This document shows, in pieces, positions 1 through 7,312 of a stretch of 32,795 nucleotides of DNA (its first letter is position 1; each line of letters opens with the position of its first letter). The DNA is from a virus: positions 1 through 32,795 of IMG/VR virus record IMGVR_UViG_3300009183_000229; one strand, written 5' to 3'. A program made the position numbers and the translations under genes. The notes beneath the pieces are model-generated. The model was not told where the DNA came from. It searched no databases and saw only the letters and a program-made list of their open reading frames with translations.

Positions 1-445
1 CCATAGTCCAACCACGATTTGTATTTGTTGCGTGATTGTTGAATGAATATAAACTGCCTTCAGATTGTTTGATAACTATAATATTATTAAAAGTTGATAT
101 ACCTACTGGAAGGTATGGTGTTGCAATAATTCCTGATGTTCCAACTTCTGTAATATGAGTATGGACAGGATTTTCGGGAGTGCTTGTGACTGATACTGTT
201 GTTCCTATATTTACATCACCAGTAATTGTAATATTGGAAGAACCTAATGATACTGGAAGAGGATTTGTATAACTAATTGGTACAGAACCTTGCTTCAAAG
301 ATACAAAACCAGTAGAACCAATACCTACTGGAAATCTATTTGTTTCATCTACAACATTCCCATCCCTAGTAGCAATCATTGGGACTTCAAAAAGACTTCT
401 TTCTTGATTTAGAAAGTCTTGAATAATTTTATTCCACTGTGCCAT
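1..445 (-). CDS. Virion structural protein, partial (C-terminus outside window)
   Basis: An open frame starts at the ATG at 445 (MAQWNKIIQDFLNQERSLFE) and runs off the left edge without a stop, giving 148 visible residues. After a short, probably helical N-terminus, residues from about 35 on are rich in Gly, Ser, Thr and Val with VGIGST and VGIGTT patterns. That composition is typical of beta-structured marine phage virion proteins and is shared with the baseplate proteins further right. The ATG lies three bases after the stop of the 103-aa gene, so the two are probably co-translated. I do not recognise a specific T4 counterpart. The large terminase gp17, expected after gp16, is not this protein. 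The structural role is inferred from composition and context only. Confidence 0.6.
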   Translation of the reverse strand, partial: MAQWNKIIQDFLNQERSLFEVPMIATRDGNVVDETNRFPVGIGSTGFVSLKQGSVPISYTNPLPVSLGSSNITITGDVNIGTTVSVTSTPENPVHTHITEVGTSGIIATPYLPVGISTFNNIIVIKQSEGSLYSFNNHATNTNRGWTM

Positions 446-448
446 AAA

Positions 449-760
449 TCAAAACCAATCTAATTTTGTAGGATGATATCTTTTTGAATTTTTAATATTA
501 ACTGCCTTTTCAATTACTGGATAAATGTTATGAACAATTGCACCAGGATATTCGCTTTGAAGGTCTTCGGTCAACTTTTGGTTAGTTGGCATTCCTTCTG
601 AAGTTAATTCCATTCTGTAGATACTTCCTTGCCACACAACATCTGCAACGTAACTTTCTCCAACCTGCTCTGGTTGAGATGCACTACCGATATTTAATGT
701 GCCATTAAAATCTCCCGCAATATTAATACTTTCGGAGAGGAATTGTTTGAAACTTTTCAT
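449..760 (-). CDS. Conserved phage hypothetical protein (103 aa)
   Basis: The ATG at 760 gives MKSFKQFLSES, a start typical of small T4-like phage proteins. The frame is open upstream to a TTG at 784, but the ATG fits better. The protein is mixed alpha/beta, with no membrane segment or signal peptide; it ends in KRYHPTKLDWF. I recall similar proteins in marine myoviruses but know no function. A 14-codon open frame (762 to 806) ends one base before this ATG, and an AATAAATA late-promoter-like box lies at 834 to 841, so this gene and the next one leftwards may form a late unit. No strong Shine-Dalgarno sequence is visible; AAGG lies about 14 bases upstream. Confidence 0.7.
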   Translation of the reverse strand: MKSFKQFLSESINIAGDFNGTLNIGSASQPEQVGESYVADVVWQGSIYRMELTSEGMPTNQKLTEDLQSEYPGAIVHNIYPVIEKAVNIKNSKRYHPTKLDWF

Positions 761-761
761 T

Positions 762-806
762 CTAGTAAAAGACCTTGATTGCAATTTTGTTCACTTCATG
801 TGTCAT
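762..806 (-). other. Possible 14-codon leader ORF
   Basis: An ATG at 806 opens the short frame MTHEVNKIAIKVFY, which ends with TAG at 762 to 764, one base before the ATG of the 103-aa gene (TAGAATG). It lies between the late-promoter-like box at 834 to 841 and that gene. The junction is the sort that lets a ribosome reinitiate. The frame could be random at this length, and no clear Shine-Dalgarno site precedes it. Confidence 0.25.
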
Positions 807-807
807 A

Positions 808-2895
808 CTAACAATTCCACTTTCTTAATGACTTATTTATTCTTGAATTGGGATCATTGGCGGTTTTTGCACTTGTTAATTTTGCTTTCATGCCGGACAT
901 ACGACTACAAAAAGATTTTCTACGATTTGCTGATTTTGATCCTTTTTTTAATTTGGAAGGTTTTGTTGTAACCGCAAGTGAGAGGCGTGATCCAGGATTC
1001 TCTTTGCGGTAAGAAGCAATCCCTTTTTTGTTTAGACCACCCTCAGGATTCTTTCCCTCTTTTCTTTGCCAAGCAGCGGATGCTTCAATCATAAAAGATT
1101 CAAGAGTTTTTACTTTTGATGGATGAATCTCAGAAGCTGATTTTAGGATTTTTACTTTCAATGCAGGTGTTAATCCAGGTGCTTTTGCAGCATTAACTCT
1201 TTTATCAAATTTTTCCTGTGCCGTATCTGTATCTGATACTTGCTCTTCAATATAAGTTCCTTCGGACTCGTAATGTGCTAATTGAACATTTGGTCTTTTT
1301 GGAGCAGGAACATAAGGATTTTTTGGATCTTCTTTTGGTGCTTTATATGGTTGGCCAGGAGATCCACCTTCCCCTTTTGCTAAAGGTAATTTTGGTAATT
1401 CTGCACCTGTTGGTTTTGGTTCTTTTCCTTTTGGATAAACTGGTTTTCCACCACCAAGTCCAGATCCTGGTCTTAACTTTGGTTCACCAGAAATACTTTC
1501 TCCAACTAATCTATTACCAATACCTTTTGTTGTCTTCAATGATTCAGGTCTGATAATATTAATAATTCTAAGAAATGTATTGCCGTTTGCATCTTCAATA
1601 GTAGTGTCCTCATTTACCTTACTTTCTCCACTACCAATATAATCGGCAGCAGTATCAATATAATCTGCCGCTTTGGTAATTTTTGATTGAACCCATGCTT
1701 CAATATTACCCTCTCCTTTCATTTTTTTCTTCAATTTTTTTGCAGCGGTCATAATTGTATTCAGTTCTGAACGTGCCATTGAATACTCATGATCCTTTTC
1801 TTCTGGCATATTTCCTGGATGTGGAGTATTTGGTGTATACTTCTTCAAAGTAATGGGCATTGAGAACATATCCCAATACTTTTGACCGTATTTACATTCA
1901 TTACGAGTCTCATTTTTTGCACATTTTGGACAATATCTTACACCCGATTCTTCTTTTACTGGCACACAATTTGGAACCATTTTTTTACCTTTCTTTTTCA
2001 TACCTTCTTGCTTATATCCATCCCAACAATCTTCAGATTTTGTTCCCCAATTATCAGCACCAACTTTACGACATTTGACAAGTGCTCCAGAAGCATATGC
2101 ACTGGGCCAAACATCATATCTTGACTTTACTTTATTGTAACAGGCATCTTTTTTTCCACTACCTTTACCTGGTTTATCTTTTACTTCTTGGAGATCCATT
2201 TCTTCCGTCCTTACATTTGTTGGTTTTGCAGCACCAGATTTTTCTTGTTGTCCAGGATCTGCTGCTTTTTTTCTTCTTGATGCTGTTAATCTTTCTTCTT
2301 TGGACATATTTGCCCTTCTCTGAGAAGATACGCACTTTGGAACTCCTTCTCCAGGTTCGTCACTTGCACAAGTTCCACCAGTTACAACATTTACCCAACC
2401 TGGTTTTTTATCTTTTGATTCGGATTTACCAAACCAATCACGAAGACCTTGATCTCCCGATTTGGTTTCTTCTTTCATGTTCTTTTTTGCCCAAGTATCT
2501 GGAGTTTGATTGTGTTTATTGACAAAATCATTATGAAGTTGTTTGGCACTCATTTTTCTTTTCTTCATAATGCGTCTCATCAAATTATCAATAGATCCAT
2601 AAGATGCATCAGGCAATTCAGTAATACCTCTTTGAAGGTCGGTTACTGCATCTTCTTTTACATCCTTGAACTTTTTGTGTTCTTTCTTTGCGGATGCTTC
2701 CATCTTTTTCAAACGAGTATAATAATCTGGAATCTCATCTAAATGCTGAAGAGCAATATCAGTTGCTAAAGTTTTATTGTGAGTATGTTCGTGCTCAATA
2801 GGAACACCCATATCAAGTTGCCTCTGAATATCAGAAACATCCATACGATGTTTTCTTGCAATTTGTTCAACTGATTTATGAGGTTTTATTCGCAT
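808..2895 (-). CDS. Multi-domain protein of unknown function, Lys- and Cys-rich (695 aa)
   Basis: The ATG at 2895 is preceded by AAAGAG overlapping the stop of gp16, a fair ribosome site. The N-terminus (about 1 to 70) carries EHEHTHNK and LDEIPDYYTRLKKME, the signature I recall as DUF5661. About 165 to 240 is a basic segment with two cysteines, MSKEER and RRKKAADPGQ. About 247 to 285 has VWPSAYASGALVKCRKVG, which I recall as DUF5872. About 319 to 335 holds RYCPKCAKNETRNEC, a zinc-knuckle-like cysteine cluster. About 472 to 535 is a proline/lysine-rich linker. The last 95 residues (AWQRKEGKNPEGG to RINKSLRKWNC) match what I recall as DUF6321. Domain names are from memory. The basic composition and the place beside the small terminase suggest a DNA-contacting or head-associated protein, but that is inference. 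Confidence 0.75.
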   Translation of the reverse strand: MRIKPHKSVEQIARKHRMDVSDIQRQLDMGVPIEHEHTHNKTLATDIALQHLDEIPDYYTRLKKMEASAKKEHKKFKDVKEDAVTDLQRGITELPDASYGSIDNLMRRIMKKRKMSAKQLHNDFVNKHNQTPDTWAKKNMKEETKSGDQGLRDWFGKSESKDKKPGWVNVVTGGTCASDEPGEGVPKCVSSQRRANMSKEERLTASRRKKAADPGQQEKSGAAKPTNVRTEEMDLQEVKDKPGKGSGKKDACYNKVKSRYDVWPSAYASGALVKCRKVGADNWGTKSEDCWDGYKQEGMKKKGKKMVPNCVPVKEESGVRYCPKCAKNETRNECKYGQKYWDMFSMPITLKKYTPNTPHPGNMPEEKDHEYSMARSELNTIMTAAKKLKKKMKGEGNIEAWVQSKITKAADYIDTAADYIGSGESKVNEDTTIEDANGNTFLRIINIIRPESLKTTKGIGNRLVGESISGEPKLRPGSGLGGGKPVYPKGKEPKPTGAELPKLPLAKGEGGSPGQPYKAPKEDPKNPYVPAPKRPNVQLAHYESEGTYIEEQVSDTDTAQEKFDKRVNAAKAPGLTPALKVKILKSASEIHPSKVKTLESFMIEASAAWQRKEGKNPEGGLNKKGIASYRKENPGSRLSLAVTTKPSKLKKGSKSANRRKSFCSRMSGMKAKLTSAKTANDPNSRINKSLRKWNC
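834..841 (-). promoter_or_regulatory. T4-type late promoter-like box (AATAAATA)
   Basis: The minus strand reads AATAAATA, matching the NATAAATA form of the T4-type late promoter in cyanophages. It lies inside the last codons of the 695-aa gene, about 75 bases before the ATG of the 103-aa gene. Such AT-rich octamers are expected by chance in this DNA, so position is the main support. Confidence 0.4.
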
Positions 2896-2904
2896 GTAAT
2901 TAAA

Positions 2905-3327
2905 TTACTCTTTATTATTTAGAAAACCTTGCTTTAGTAATTTCTGTAATTCGGAGGTTGATCCAACAAATACGGCATTATTCGTCACATTATTGGTAGT
3001 CTTAATATTTTCATCTTCAATTACACGCATTTTCTTTTGAAGGTCAATTAATTTATCTGCAGCATCACTAACACTTTTTAAAATTTGTCCGGCAACTTCA
3101 TATGCTCTTGGACTGGCAGTTTCTGCTGCCAGTTCCATAATTCCATTTAAAGTTTCTTGTCCCTTTTCAATAATTGAATAATATTGTGCTCTACTATACT
3201 CATAATCTTTTTGAACATCATCAGGTGTTGGTTTTATTAGTTGAATTTTGGGCGAATTTGGTTCAACTTCGACAATACTACTTTCAGTATTCAATGCTGC
3301 GTCAATAGATTCAAAATTATTTGCCAT
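2905..3327 (-). CDS. 16: Terminase small subunit gp16
   Basis: This 140-aa protein matches cyanophage gp16, the small terminase that recognises DNA and regulates the large terminase during headful packaging. Supporting marks are the central helical stretch with QYYSIIEKGQETLNGIMELA and SPRAYEVAGQILKSVSDAADKL, consistent with the oligomerising coiled-coil core, and the C-terminal VGSTSELQKLLKQG. T4 gp16 is about 164 aa, so the length is somewhat short but normal for marine relatives. It starts 13 bases after the TAA of gp15 without an obvious Shine-Dalgarno site, which suggests coupling to gp15 translation. The large subunit gp17, usually next, does not follow here; the 695-aa protein does. 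Confidence 0.85.
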   Translation of the reverse strand: MANNFESIDAALNTESSIVEVEPNSPKIQLIKPTPDDVQKDYEYSRAQYYSIIEKGQETLNGIMELAAETASPRAYEVAGQILKSVSDAADKLIDLQKKMRVIEDENIKTTNNVTNNAVFVGSTSELQKLLKQGFLNNKE

Positions 3328-3340
3328 GTTGATTAACTTA

Positions 3341-4138
3341 TTAAATATCTATATGTTGTGTGGGACTATATGATTTTGAATCATTAAAGTATTCCCAATT
3401 CTCATTGAATCCAAAATCATCATCTGGCGCAGCATCAATTGGATCCGGAACAACAGTATATCTCATCTCTCTCTTAGCATTTACAGTATCTGTACTAGTA
3501 TACATATCAACCTGTACCTTACGAATAAGTCCATCGGTCGTATCTGAAATAGGACCAAAGAGATAAGTCTTTGCGGTAAAATTTAATGTATAAATTAAAG
3601 ATCTTCTTGTAGAAAAGTCACCCTCATAATCATCTTTGAATGAAATTTCATCCAAATTTAAAGGAATATCTCTCCTTTCTCCAATTGAATCTACAAGATC
3701 TACAGTTAATGTAAATGCTGGTTGAAAATATGGTAAAATTTGTTCAACTATTTGTAGGGCATCATCATTTAATTTGCACATGATACTAAGTTGAAATCCA
3801 ATATTATATGGAACAGGCATGTAAACTTTTTTCAAGTTTTGTCCATCCGATGCCTTGAAAGATTGTGTAACCGTTGCCTTTCTTGAAGGATCATATCTTA
3901 TAGAAGTCATTTCGAATGACATTCTGGGCAAAGTAATTTGAACTGGTTTATTTAAATCTGCCTGTTGAGTCAAGCGAGCAAGGAATTTTTGTGTAGGACC
4001 ATATGCTAATGGTACTCTTAGTTCACTATAAGTTTCATTATTTGCATCTTGGTGTTTAATATAAATCTGATTAAAGACAGTACCAAAGGCAATAATTGTT
4101 TTTCTTATAATATGGTGATAGTAGTAAGTTCCTAGCGT
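3341..4138 (-). CDS. 15: Tail sheath stabiliser / tail terminator gp15, with apparent ACG start
   Basis: The frame encodes a full-length gp15 (265 aa; T4 gp15 is about 272), which caps the tail tube and sheath and joins tail to neck. Diagnostic segments are VPLAYGPTQKFLARL, QITLPRMSFEM, VPYNIGFQL, ILPYFQPAFTLTVD and TLNFTAKTYLFGP. The expected N-terminus of cyanophage gp15 is a Met followed by LGTYFYH-like residues; here the codons read ACG CTA GGA ACT TAC TAC TAT CAC, so ACG at 4136 to 4138 stands where ATG should be. An in-frame TGA lies at 4157 to 4159, and the codons between contain no ATG, GTG or TTG. The first conventional alternative is TTG at 3973, which would remove 55 conserved residues. 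The coordinates assume the ACG start. The HNH gene ends 14 bases upstream. Confidence 0.85.
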   Translation of the reverse strand, partial: TLGTYYYHHIIRKTIIAFGTVFNQIYIKHQDANNETYSELRVPLAYGPTQKFLARLTQQADLNKPVQITLPRMSFEMTSIRYDPSRKATVTQSFKASDGQNLKKVYMPVPYNIGFQLSIMCKLNDDALQIVEQILPYFQPAFTLTVDLVDSIGERRDIPLNLDEISFKDDYEGDFSTRRSLIYTLNFTAKTYLFGPISDTTDGLIRKVQVDMYTSTDTVNAKREMRYTVVPDPIDAAPDDDFGFNENWEYFNDSKSYSPTQHIDI

Positions 4139-4152
4139 TTTTCTATACCCGT

Positions 4153-4680
4153 TTATTCAAAACATTTTTTTAAATGAACTCTATGAAATGCTTGCGTTGT
4201 TGTTTCCTTTTTGCAACCTAAACAAGAACATTTTCTTTTTGAGGTTGGATAGTATTTTCCCAATCTGGCATTTCTATAATTTTCTTTTTGTTGTTCCGTT
4301 CTCATTTTACCTGTATTTATTAGTTTTGATCTTCTCGATACTTCTTTTTTTAATTCTGGATTATTATCCCAAAATTTTTTAATATTTTTTTTCGCTTTAT
4401 CTACATTTTTGGGGTCCCACATTGGATTGTTTTCTTTATTTCTTTTTTCACAAGTTTTTTTTGAAGAATTTTTAATTGCCTCCATAGTTGCTTCATATGG
4501 AGTTATTTGCCCACTTAACATTCTCCAAGCAATTTCATCCTCTTTTTTTCCATATTTTTCCCAAAGGATTTTATGAGAATCCGCATGTTCTTGTATAGTT
4601 AACCTAATAAGATTGTCCGGATCATCACTACCACCCATATGTTTTGGTATTATGTGGTGGTTATGATAATAATTTTTCAT
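4153..4680 (-). CDS. Free-standing HNH homing endonuclease
   Basis: This 175-aa protein has an N-terminal HNH nuclease core: HHIIPKHMGG at residues 8 to 17, DPDNLIRLT at about 21 to 29 and EHADSH at about 31 to 36, giving the metal-binding and catalytic histidines and asparagine. A basic region with NNPMW and repeated KK, RR and helical patches follows, resembling the DNA-binding NUMOD-like parts of phage homing enzymes. The C-terminus has CSCLGC and HRVHLKKC, a possible small zinc finger. It sits between gp14 and gp15, which are normally adjacent. Flanks of only 36 and 14 bases leave no room for a group I intron, so it is free-standing. A perfect TATAAATA lies 25 bases before its ATG. Such enzymes cut homologous intergenic sites in co-infecting phages. 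Confidence 0.88.
   Translation of the reverse strand: MKNYYHNHHIIPKHMGGSDDPDNLIRLTIQEHADSHKILWEKYGKKEDEIAWRMLSGQITPYEATMEAIKNSSKKTCEKRNKENNPMWDPKNVDKAKKNIKKFWDNNPELKKEVSRRSKLINTGKMRTEQQKENYRNARLGKYYPTSKRKCSCLGCKKETTTQAFHRVHLKKCFE
4314..4321 (-). promoter_or_regulatory. Late promoter-like box inside the HNH gene (AATAAATA)
   Basis: The minus strand reads AATAAATA within the C-terminal third of the HNH gene, about 175 bases before gp15. It could supply gp15 and gp16 with late transcripts, but a match inside coding sequence is expected by chance in AT-rich DNA. Confidence 0.2.
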
Positions 4681-4705
4681 TGGATAGTATTTTTATCAAC
4701 TACTA

Positions 4706-4713
4706 TATTTATA
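4706..4713 (-). promoter_or_regulatory. T4-type late promoter box (TATAAATA)
   Basis: The minus strand carries the exact T4 late promoter octamer TATAAATA in the 36-base gap between the gp14 stop and the HNH ATG, 25 bases before that ATG. It may originally have served gp15 before the HNH gene was inserted, and now would read first into the endonuclease. Confidence 0.6.
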
Positions 4714-4716
4714 AAA

Positions 4717-6120
4717 TTAATAGTTACCAAATGGATTTGATTCTGAAAAATCTACAATAAGATCAGCCTCCTCTTCAATCTGATCATTTTCTTCATATTT
4801 ATCTGCGAATTCAGATTTATAAACAGTTTTGAGACTGTATCTTGCAGATGATGCAGATCCAACTACTATTTCTCCAGGTTCAAATGTTCCATCAATTACA
4901 CCAACGTCAAGTACTTTGGTATCTTTATCCCAAGATTTGACTCTTGAAGTTGTTCCAGAAATTGATCCAGTAACAACTTCATTAAATTTATATGTTCCAA
5001 TTCCAGTAAGTAATGGGGGAGATGCTATTGTTATACCTGGAGCACTTAAATATCCCACTCCAGCGTCTATGATAAGAATATCAGTTATACTTCCAGAAGT
5101 ACCAACAACTGCTCGTCCTACTGCAGTTATTGCTAAACCTGCAGTAGGAGCTGGTGTAATTGAAACCGTAGGAATTCCTACATAACCTTGCCCGTAAGTT
5201 TGAATTCCAATATTCCTAATTCCACGATAACCTGTAACTATTTCGCATGAAGCTTCGGCACCTCTTCCACTACCGTTCGGATAAATTGTTATAGAAGGTG
5301 CTACAGTATAACCTGACCCGGTATTTACTAATAAAATTTCTTTAATAGAACAAACACCCCCCCTGCATGTAGTGAATGCAACTGCAGTAGCTGTTGTCCC
5401 CCCGAATGGAGCTGGTGTAATTGAAACGGTAGGAATTCCAACGTAATCATATCCATCATTTGAAAGAGTAATTTTTCTCACATATCCACTTCCAATACCA
5501 GAAGATGCAGTTGCTCTTTGACCAGATCCAAATAACTGTAAAGAAGTTATATAACCTTGAGATTGTAAAGTAGAATCAATCTCTTCAACAGTTGTATTTG
5601 AATCAGTAAATCCACCAACTTCATCTTCAAGTTCAAATAATTCACATTGAAGTTCATAAACATAGGTTTTTCCTAGTTGATAAAATGGTTTTTCATGTTC
5701 TACAAATTTAACTTCAAATAATCTTTTACCTAAAGGAAAATAAACAATATCACCTTCTCTTGGACGAGTTGTGAGTATAATCTCCTCAGGATCCATAGAA
5801 GATAAAAATGGAGAAATGAAATCTTCAAATCTTTCCTTTGAAATAATTAGAGTTAATTCATCCTTCAAACTCATTCCAAATTTTGTTAAGATATCCCCCG
5901 ATCCCATATAACCATCATAATTACTTACATATGCTTCTATAGCAAAATTATCATCAAATCTTGATGAAGTAACTTCTCTTATAATGGTTTCTTGTCTTAC
6001 AAATTTTCTTGGTATATAAGTTACTTCTACACCATAAATTTGTAACTGCTCATTAATTAATTCCTGAATAAGTCTTTGTTCTCCAGGAGATCCTTGTAAA
6101 AAGAACGGATTGAGTGCCAT
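4717..6120 (-). CDS. 14: Neck protein gp14, enlarged by inserted beta-repeats
   Basis: The N-terminal 200 residues match T4-like gp14, which with gp13 completes the head and connects it to the tail. Marks are MALNPFFLQGSPGEQRLIQ, GVEVTYIPRKFVRQE, IREVTSSRFDDNFAIEAYVSN and DIVYFPLGKRLFEVKFVEHE. The protein has 467 aa against about 256 in T4. The excess is explained by residues about 215 to 373: repeats of the form G-x-GY followed by PTVSITP or APSITIYP and a Gly/Ala strand. The conserved C-terminus resumes with KFNEVVTGSISGTTSRVKSWD and ends in ESNPFGNY. Its ATG overlaps the stop of gp13 (TAATG), so translation is probably coupled. Confidence 0.85.
   Translation of the reverse strand: MALNPFFLQGSPGEQRLIQELINEQLQIYGVEVTYIPRKFVRQETIIREVTSSRFDDNFAIEAYVSNYDGYMGSGDILTKFGMSLKDELTLIISKERFEDFISPFLSSMDPEEIILTTRPREGDIVYFPLGKRLFEVKFVEHEKPFYQLGKTYVYELQCELFELEDEVGGFTDSNTTVEEIDSTLQSQGYITSLQLFGSGQRATASSGIGSGYVRKITLSNDGYDYVGIPTVSITPAPFGGTTATAVAFTTCRGGVCSIKEILLVNTGSGYTVAPSITIYPNGSGRGAEASCEIVTGYRGIRNIGIQTYGQGYVGIPTVSITPAPTAGLAITAVGRAVVGTSGSITDILIIDAGVGYLSAPGITIASPPLLTGIGTYKFNEVVTGSISGTTSRVKSWDKDTKVLDVGVIDGTFEPGEIVVGSASSARYSLKTVYKSEFADKYEENDQIEEEADLIVDFSESNPFGNY
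5000..5485 (-). repeat. GxGY beta-repeat insert in gp14
   Basis: Four to five copies of a roughly 40-residue module are visible, each with a G-x-GY or GYDY turn, PxVxI strand and Ala/Gly-rich strand. At DNA level a 20-base stretch (GGAGCTGGTGTAATTGAAAC on the plus strand) occurs at 5147 to 5166 and again at 5408 to 5427. The spacing of 261 bases is 87 codons, so the duplication is in frame. Confidence 0.75.
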
Positions 6121-6962
6121 TATCCAATAAAATCGTAAGGTGGAAGTTCATAATCCATTGACATCCTTTCTCTTATTGCTTCAATTTCTCTTTCTGCATC
6201 GTCATATAGTTCTCTACCATTTAATTCAATACCACCAGGCAATTTAACTCCTCTAAATTTAATTAGATTTTGTCCCCACTGTCTTTTTATTAATGCTGTA
6301 AGATACCTTTTAAGAAAACTATCGTTATAAACTTTAGTGAAATCATTTGGATCCAAAATTCTATAGCAATCAATAACAAAAAATGTATCCTTCTTCTGTG
6401 CTCCCCAATCAATATCCAAATACATTCTATTTTGTCTTTTATTAAATCTTATTTGTTTATCAGTTTTTAATAGAAAATCAATATCTTCTAGATATGTTTT
6501 TACCATTGCATACTGTAAAAGTTCAACAGAATTGAAATAATAAAGATCATTTAAAAATAGTTGATATTTGATACTAAACATTCCACCAGAAATATCGCTA
6601 GTATCAAATTTAAATACTTTTTCAATTCCTATAACTGAATCTGGAATTTGAATAAAATTTGACGATTCATAAAAATTAAATGATGTAGTACCAATTCCAC
6701 TAATATTTGCAGATCCTGTAGTGGTCACAATTCCTACACCTGTTGTTCCTGTGGACTTTCCTCTATTAAGATCATTTTGTGTAACTTTATATTTCAAATA
6801 CATTCTCTCAACACCATCAAAATGCCTCTCATAGAAGTACTGGAGGGCATCATCGACCAAATCATCTACTTGGTCATCATCTACGTTAATCTCCAGTATA
6901 GGGGCACCTAGGCGCCTTAGACAATAATTTATAAGTTCTTGGCGAGTAGTTGGTTTTGCCAT
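6120..6962 (-). CDS. 13: Neck protein gp13
   Basis: This 280-aa protein matches T4-like gp13 (about 309 aa in T4), a head-completion and neck protein acting with gp14 at the portal vertex. Key segments are RQELINYCLRRLGAPILEIN, the acidic DDDQVDDLVDDALQYFYE, IPDSVIGIEKVF, KDTFFVIDCYRILDP and the C-terminal YDDAEREIEAIRERMSMDYE. A short Gly/Thr/Ser stretch at about 70 to 95 (GTTGVGIVTTTGSANISGIGTTS) interrupts the family pattern mildly. Start and stop both overlap the neighbours by one base (TAATG on each side), placing it in a tightly coupled four-gene set with the 113-aa, 116-aa and gp14 genes. Confidence 0.88.
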   Translation of the reverse strand: MAKPTTRQELINYCLRRLGAPILEINVDDDQVDDLVDDALQYFYERHFDGVERMYLKYKVTQNDLNRGKSTGTTGVGIVTTTGSANISGIGTTSFNFYESSNFIQIPDSVIGIEKVFKFDTSDISGGMFSIKYQLFLNDLYYFNSVELLQYAMVKTYLEDIDFLLKTDKQIRFNKRQNRMYLDIDWGAQKKDTFFVIDCYRILDPNDFTKVYNDSFLKRYLTALIKRQWGQNLIKFRGVKLPGGIELNGRELYDDAEREIEAIRERMSMDYELPPYDFIG

Positions 6963-7312
6963 TAGTATTCTCCTCCATCGATTACATTTGCCCAGGCTGG
7001 CATTCCTTCATTATTTGTTGAAAGTACAAAATTAGTCTCAGAGGTAGATGCAAATGATGCACGTCTCGTTGAAGTTAATATTCCGGAATAACCAAAATAT
7101 GCCACTCCACCTGCAAAACTATTATCAGAATATGGTGTGTAATATATACTATTTGAAAATGTAGATACTCCACTTACACTTAATTGAGTTACTGATGCAA
7201 TACCACCAATTACATTAGTAGATACTAATGTCTTAGTACCAGAAGATCCTGATATGCTGGCAATAACTTTAACTGCATTTTCTTGCCCTACCCTGACTCT
7301 TATATCTGACAT
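6962..7312 (-). CDS. Small virion structural protein (116 aa)
   Basis: The protein starts MSDIRVRVGQENAVKV and is rich in Ser, Thr and Gly, with SVSGVSTFSNSIYY, GGVAYFGYSGILTSTRRASF and a C-terminal MPAWANVIDGGEY. I recognise this pattern (a Ser/Thr/Gly beta region ending in a W-x-x-VIDGG motif) from cyanophage structural proteins near gp13, but I know no assigned function. It has no signal peptide or membrane segment. It shares TAATG junctions with both neighbours, which argues for stoichiometric production with the 113-aa protein and gp13. A neck or tail-fibre accessory role is inference. Confidence 0.7.
   Translation of the reverse strand: MSDIRVRVGQENAVKVIASISGSSGTKTLVSTNVIGGIASVTQLSVSGVSTFSNSIYYTPYSDNSFAGGVAYFGYSGILTSTRRASFASTSETNFVLSTNNEGMPAWANVIDGGEY

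Noticed and set aside
699-2742. Plus-strand open frames opposite the 695-aa protein
   Set aside because: They are Leu/Phe-rich shadows of Lys/Glu-rich minus-strand codons, lack ribosome sites and mutually overlap.
4153-4180. Minus-one frameshift (T TTA AAA heptamer) fusing the HNH protein to gp15
   Set aside because: The heptamer is in the correct phase, but the shifted frame meets TGA three codons later (4157 to 4159), so no fusion forms without stop readthrough.
4090-4680. Similar N-termini of the HNH protein (YYHNHHIIPKH) and gp15 (YYYHHIIRKT) as a sign of duplicated target DNA
   Set aside because: HHIIP is the normal HNH motif and the gp15 segment is family-typical; the DNA similarity is short and uneven, so coincidence is the simpler explanation.
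4136-4720. HNH gene as part of a group I intron splitting gp15
   Set aside because: Only 36 bases precede and 14 bases follow the HNH frame, too little for an intron core, and no gp15 first exon with an ATG is found after the gp14 stop.
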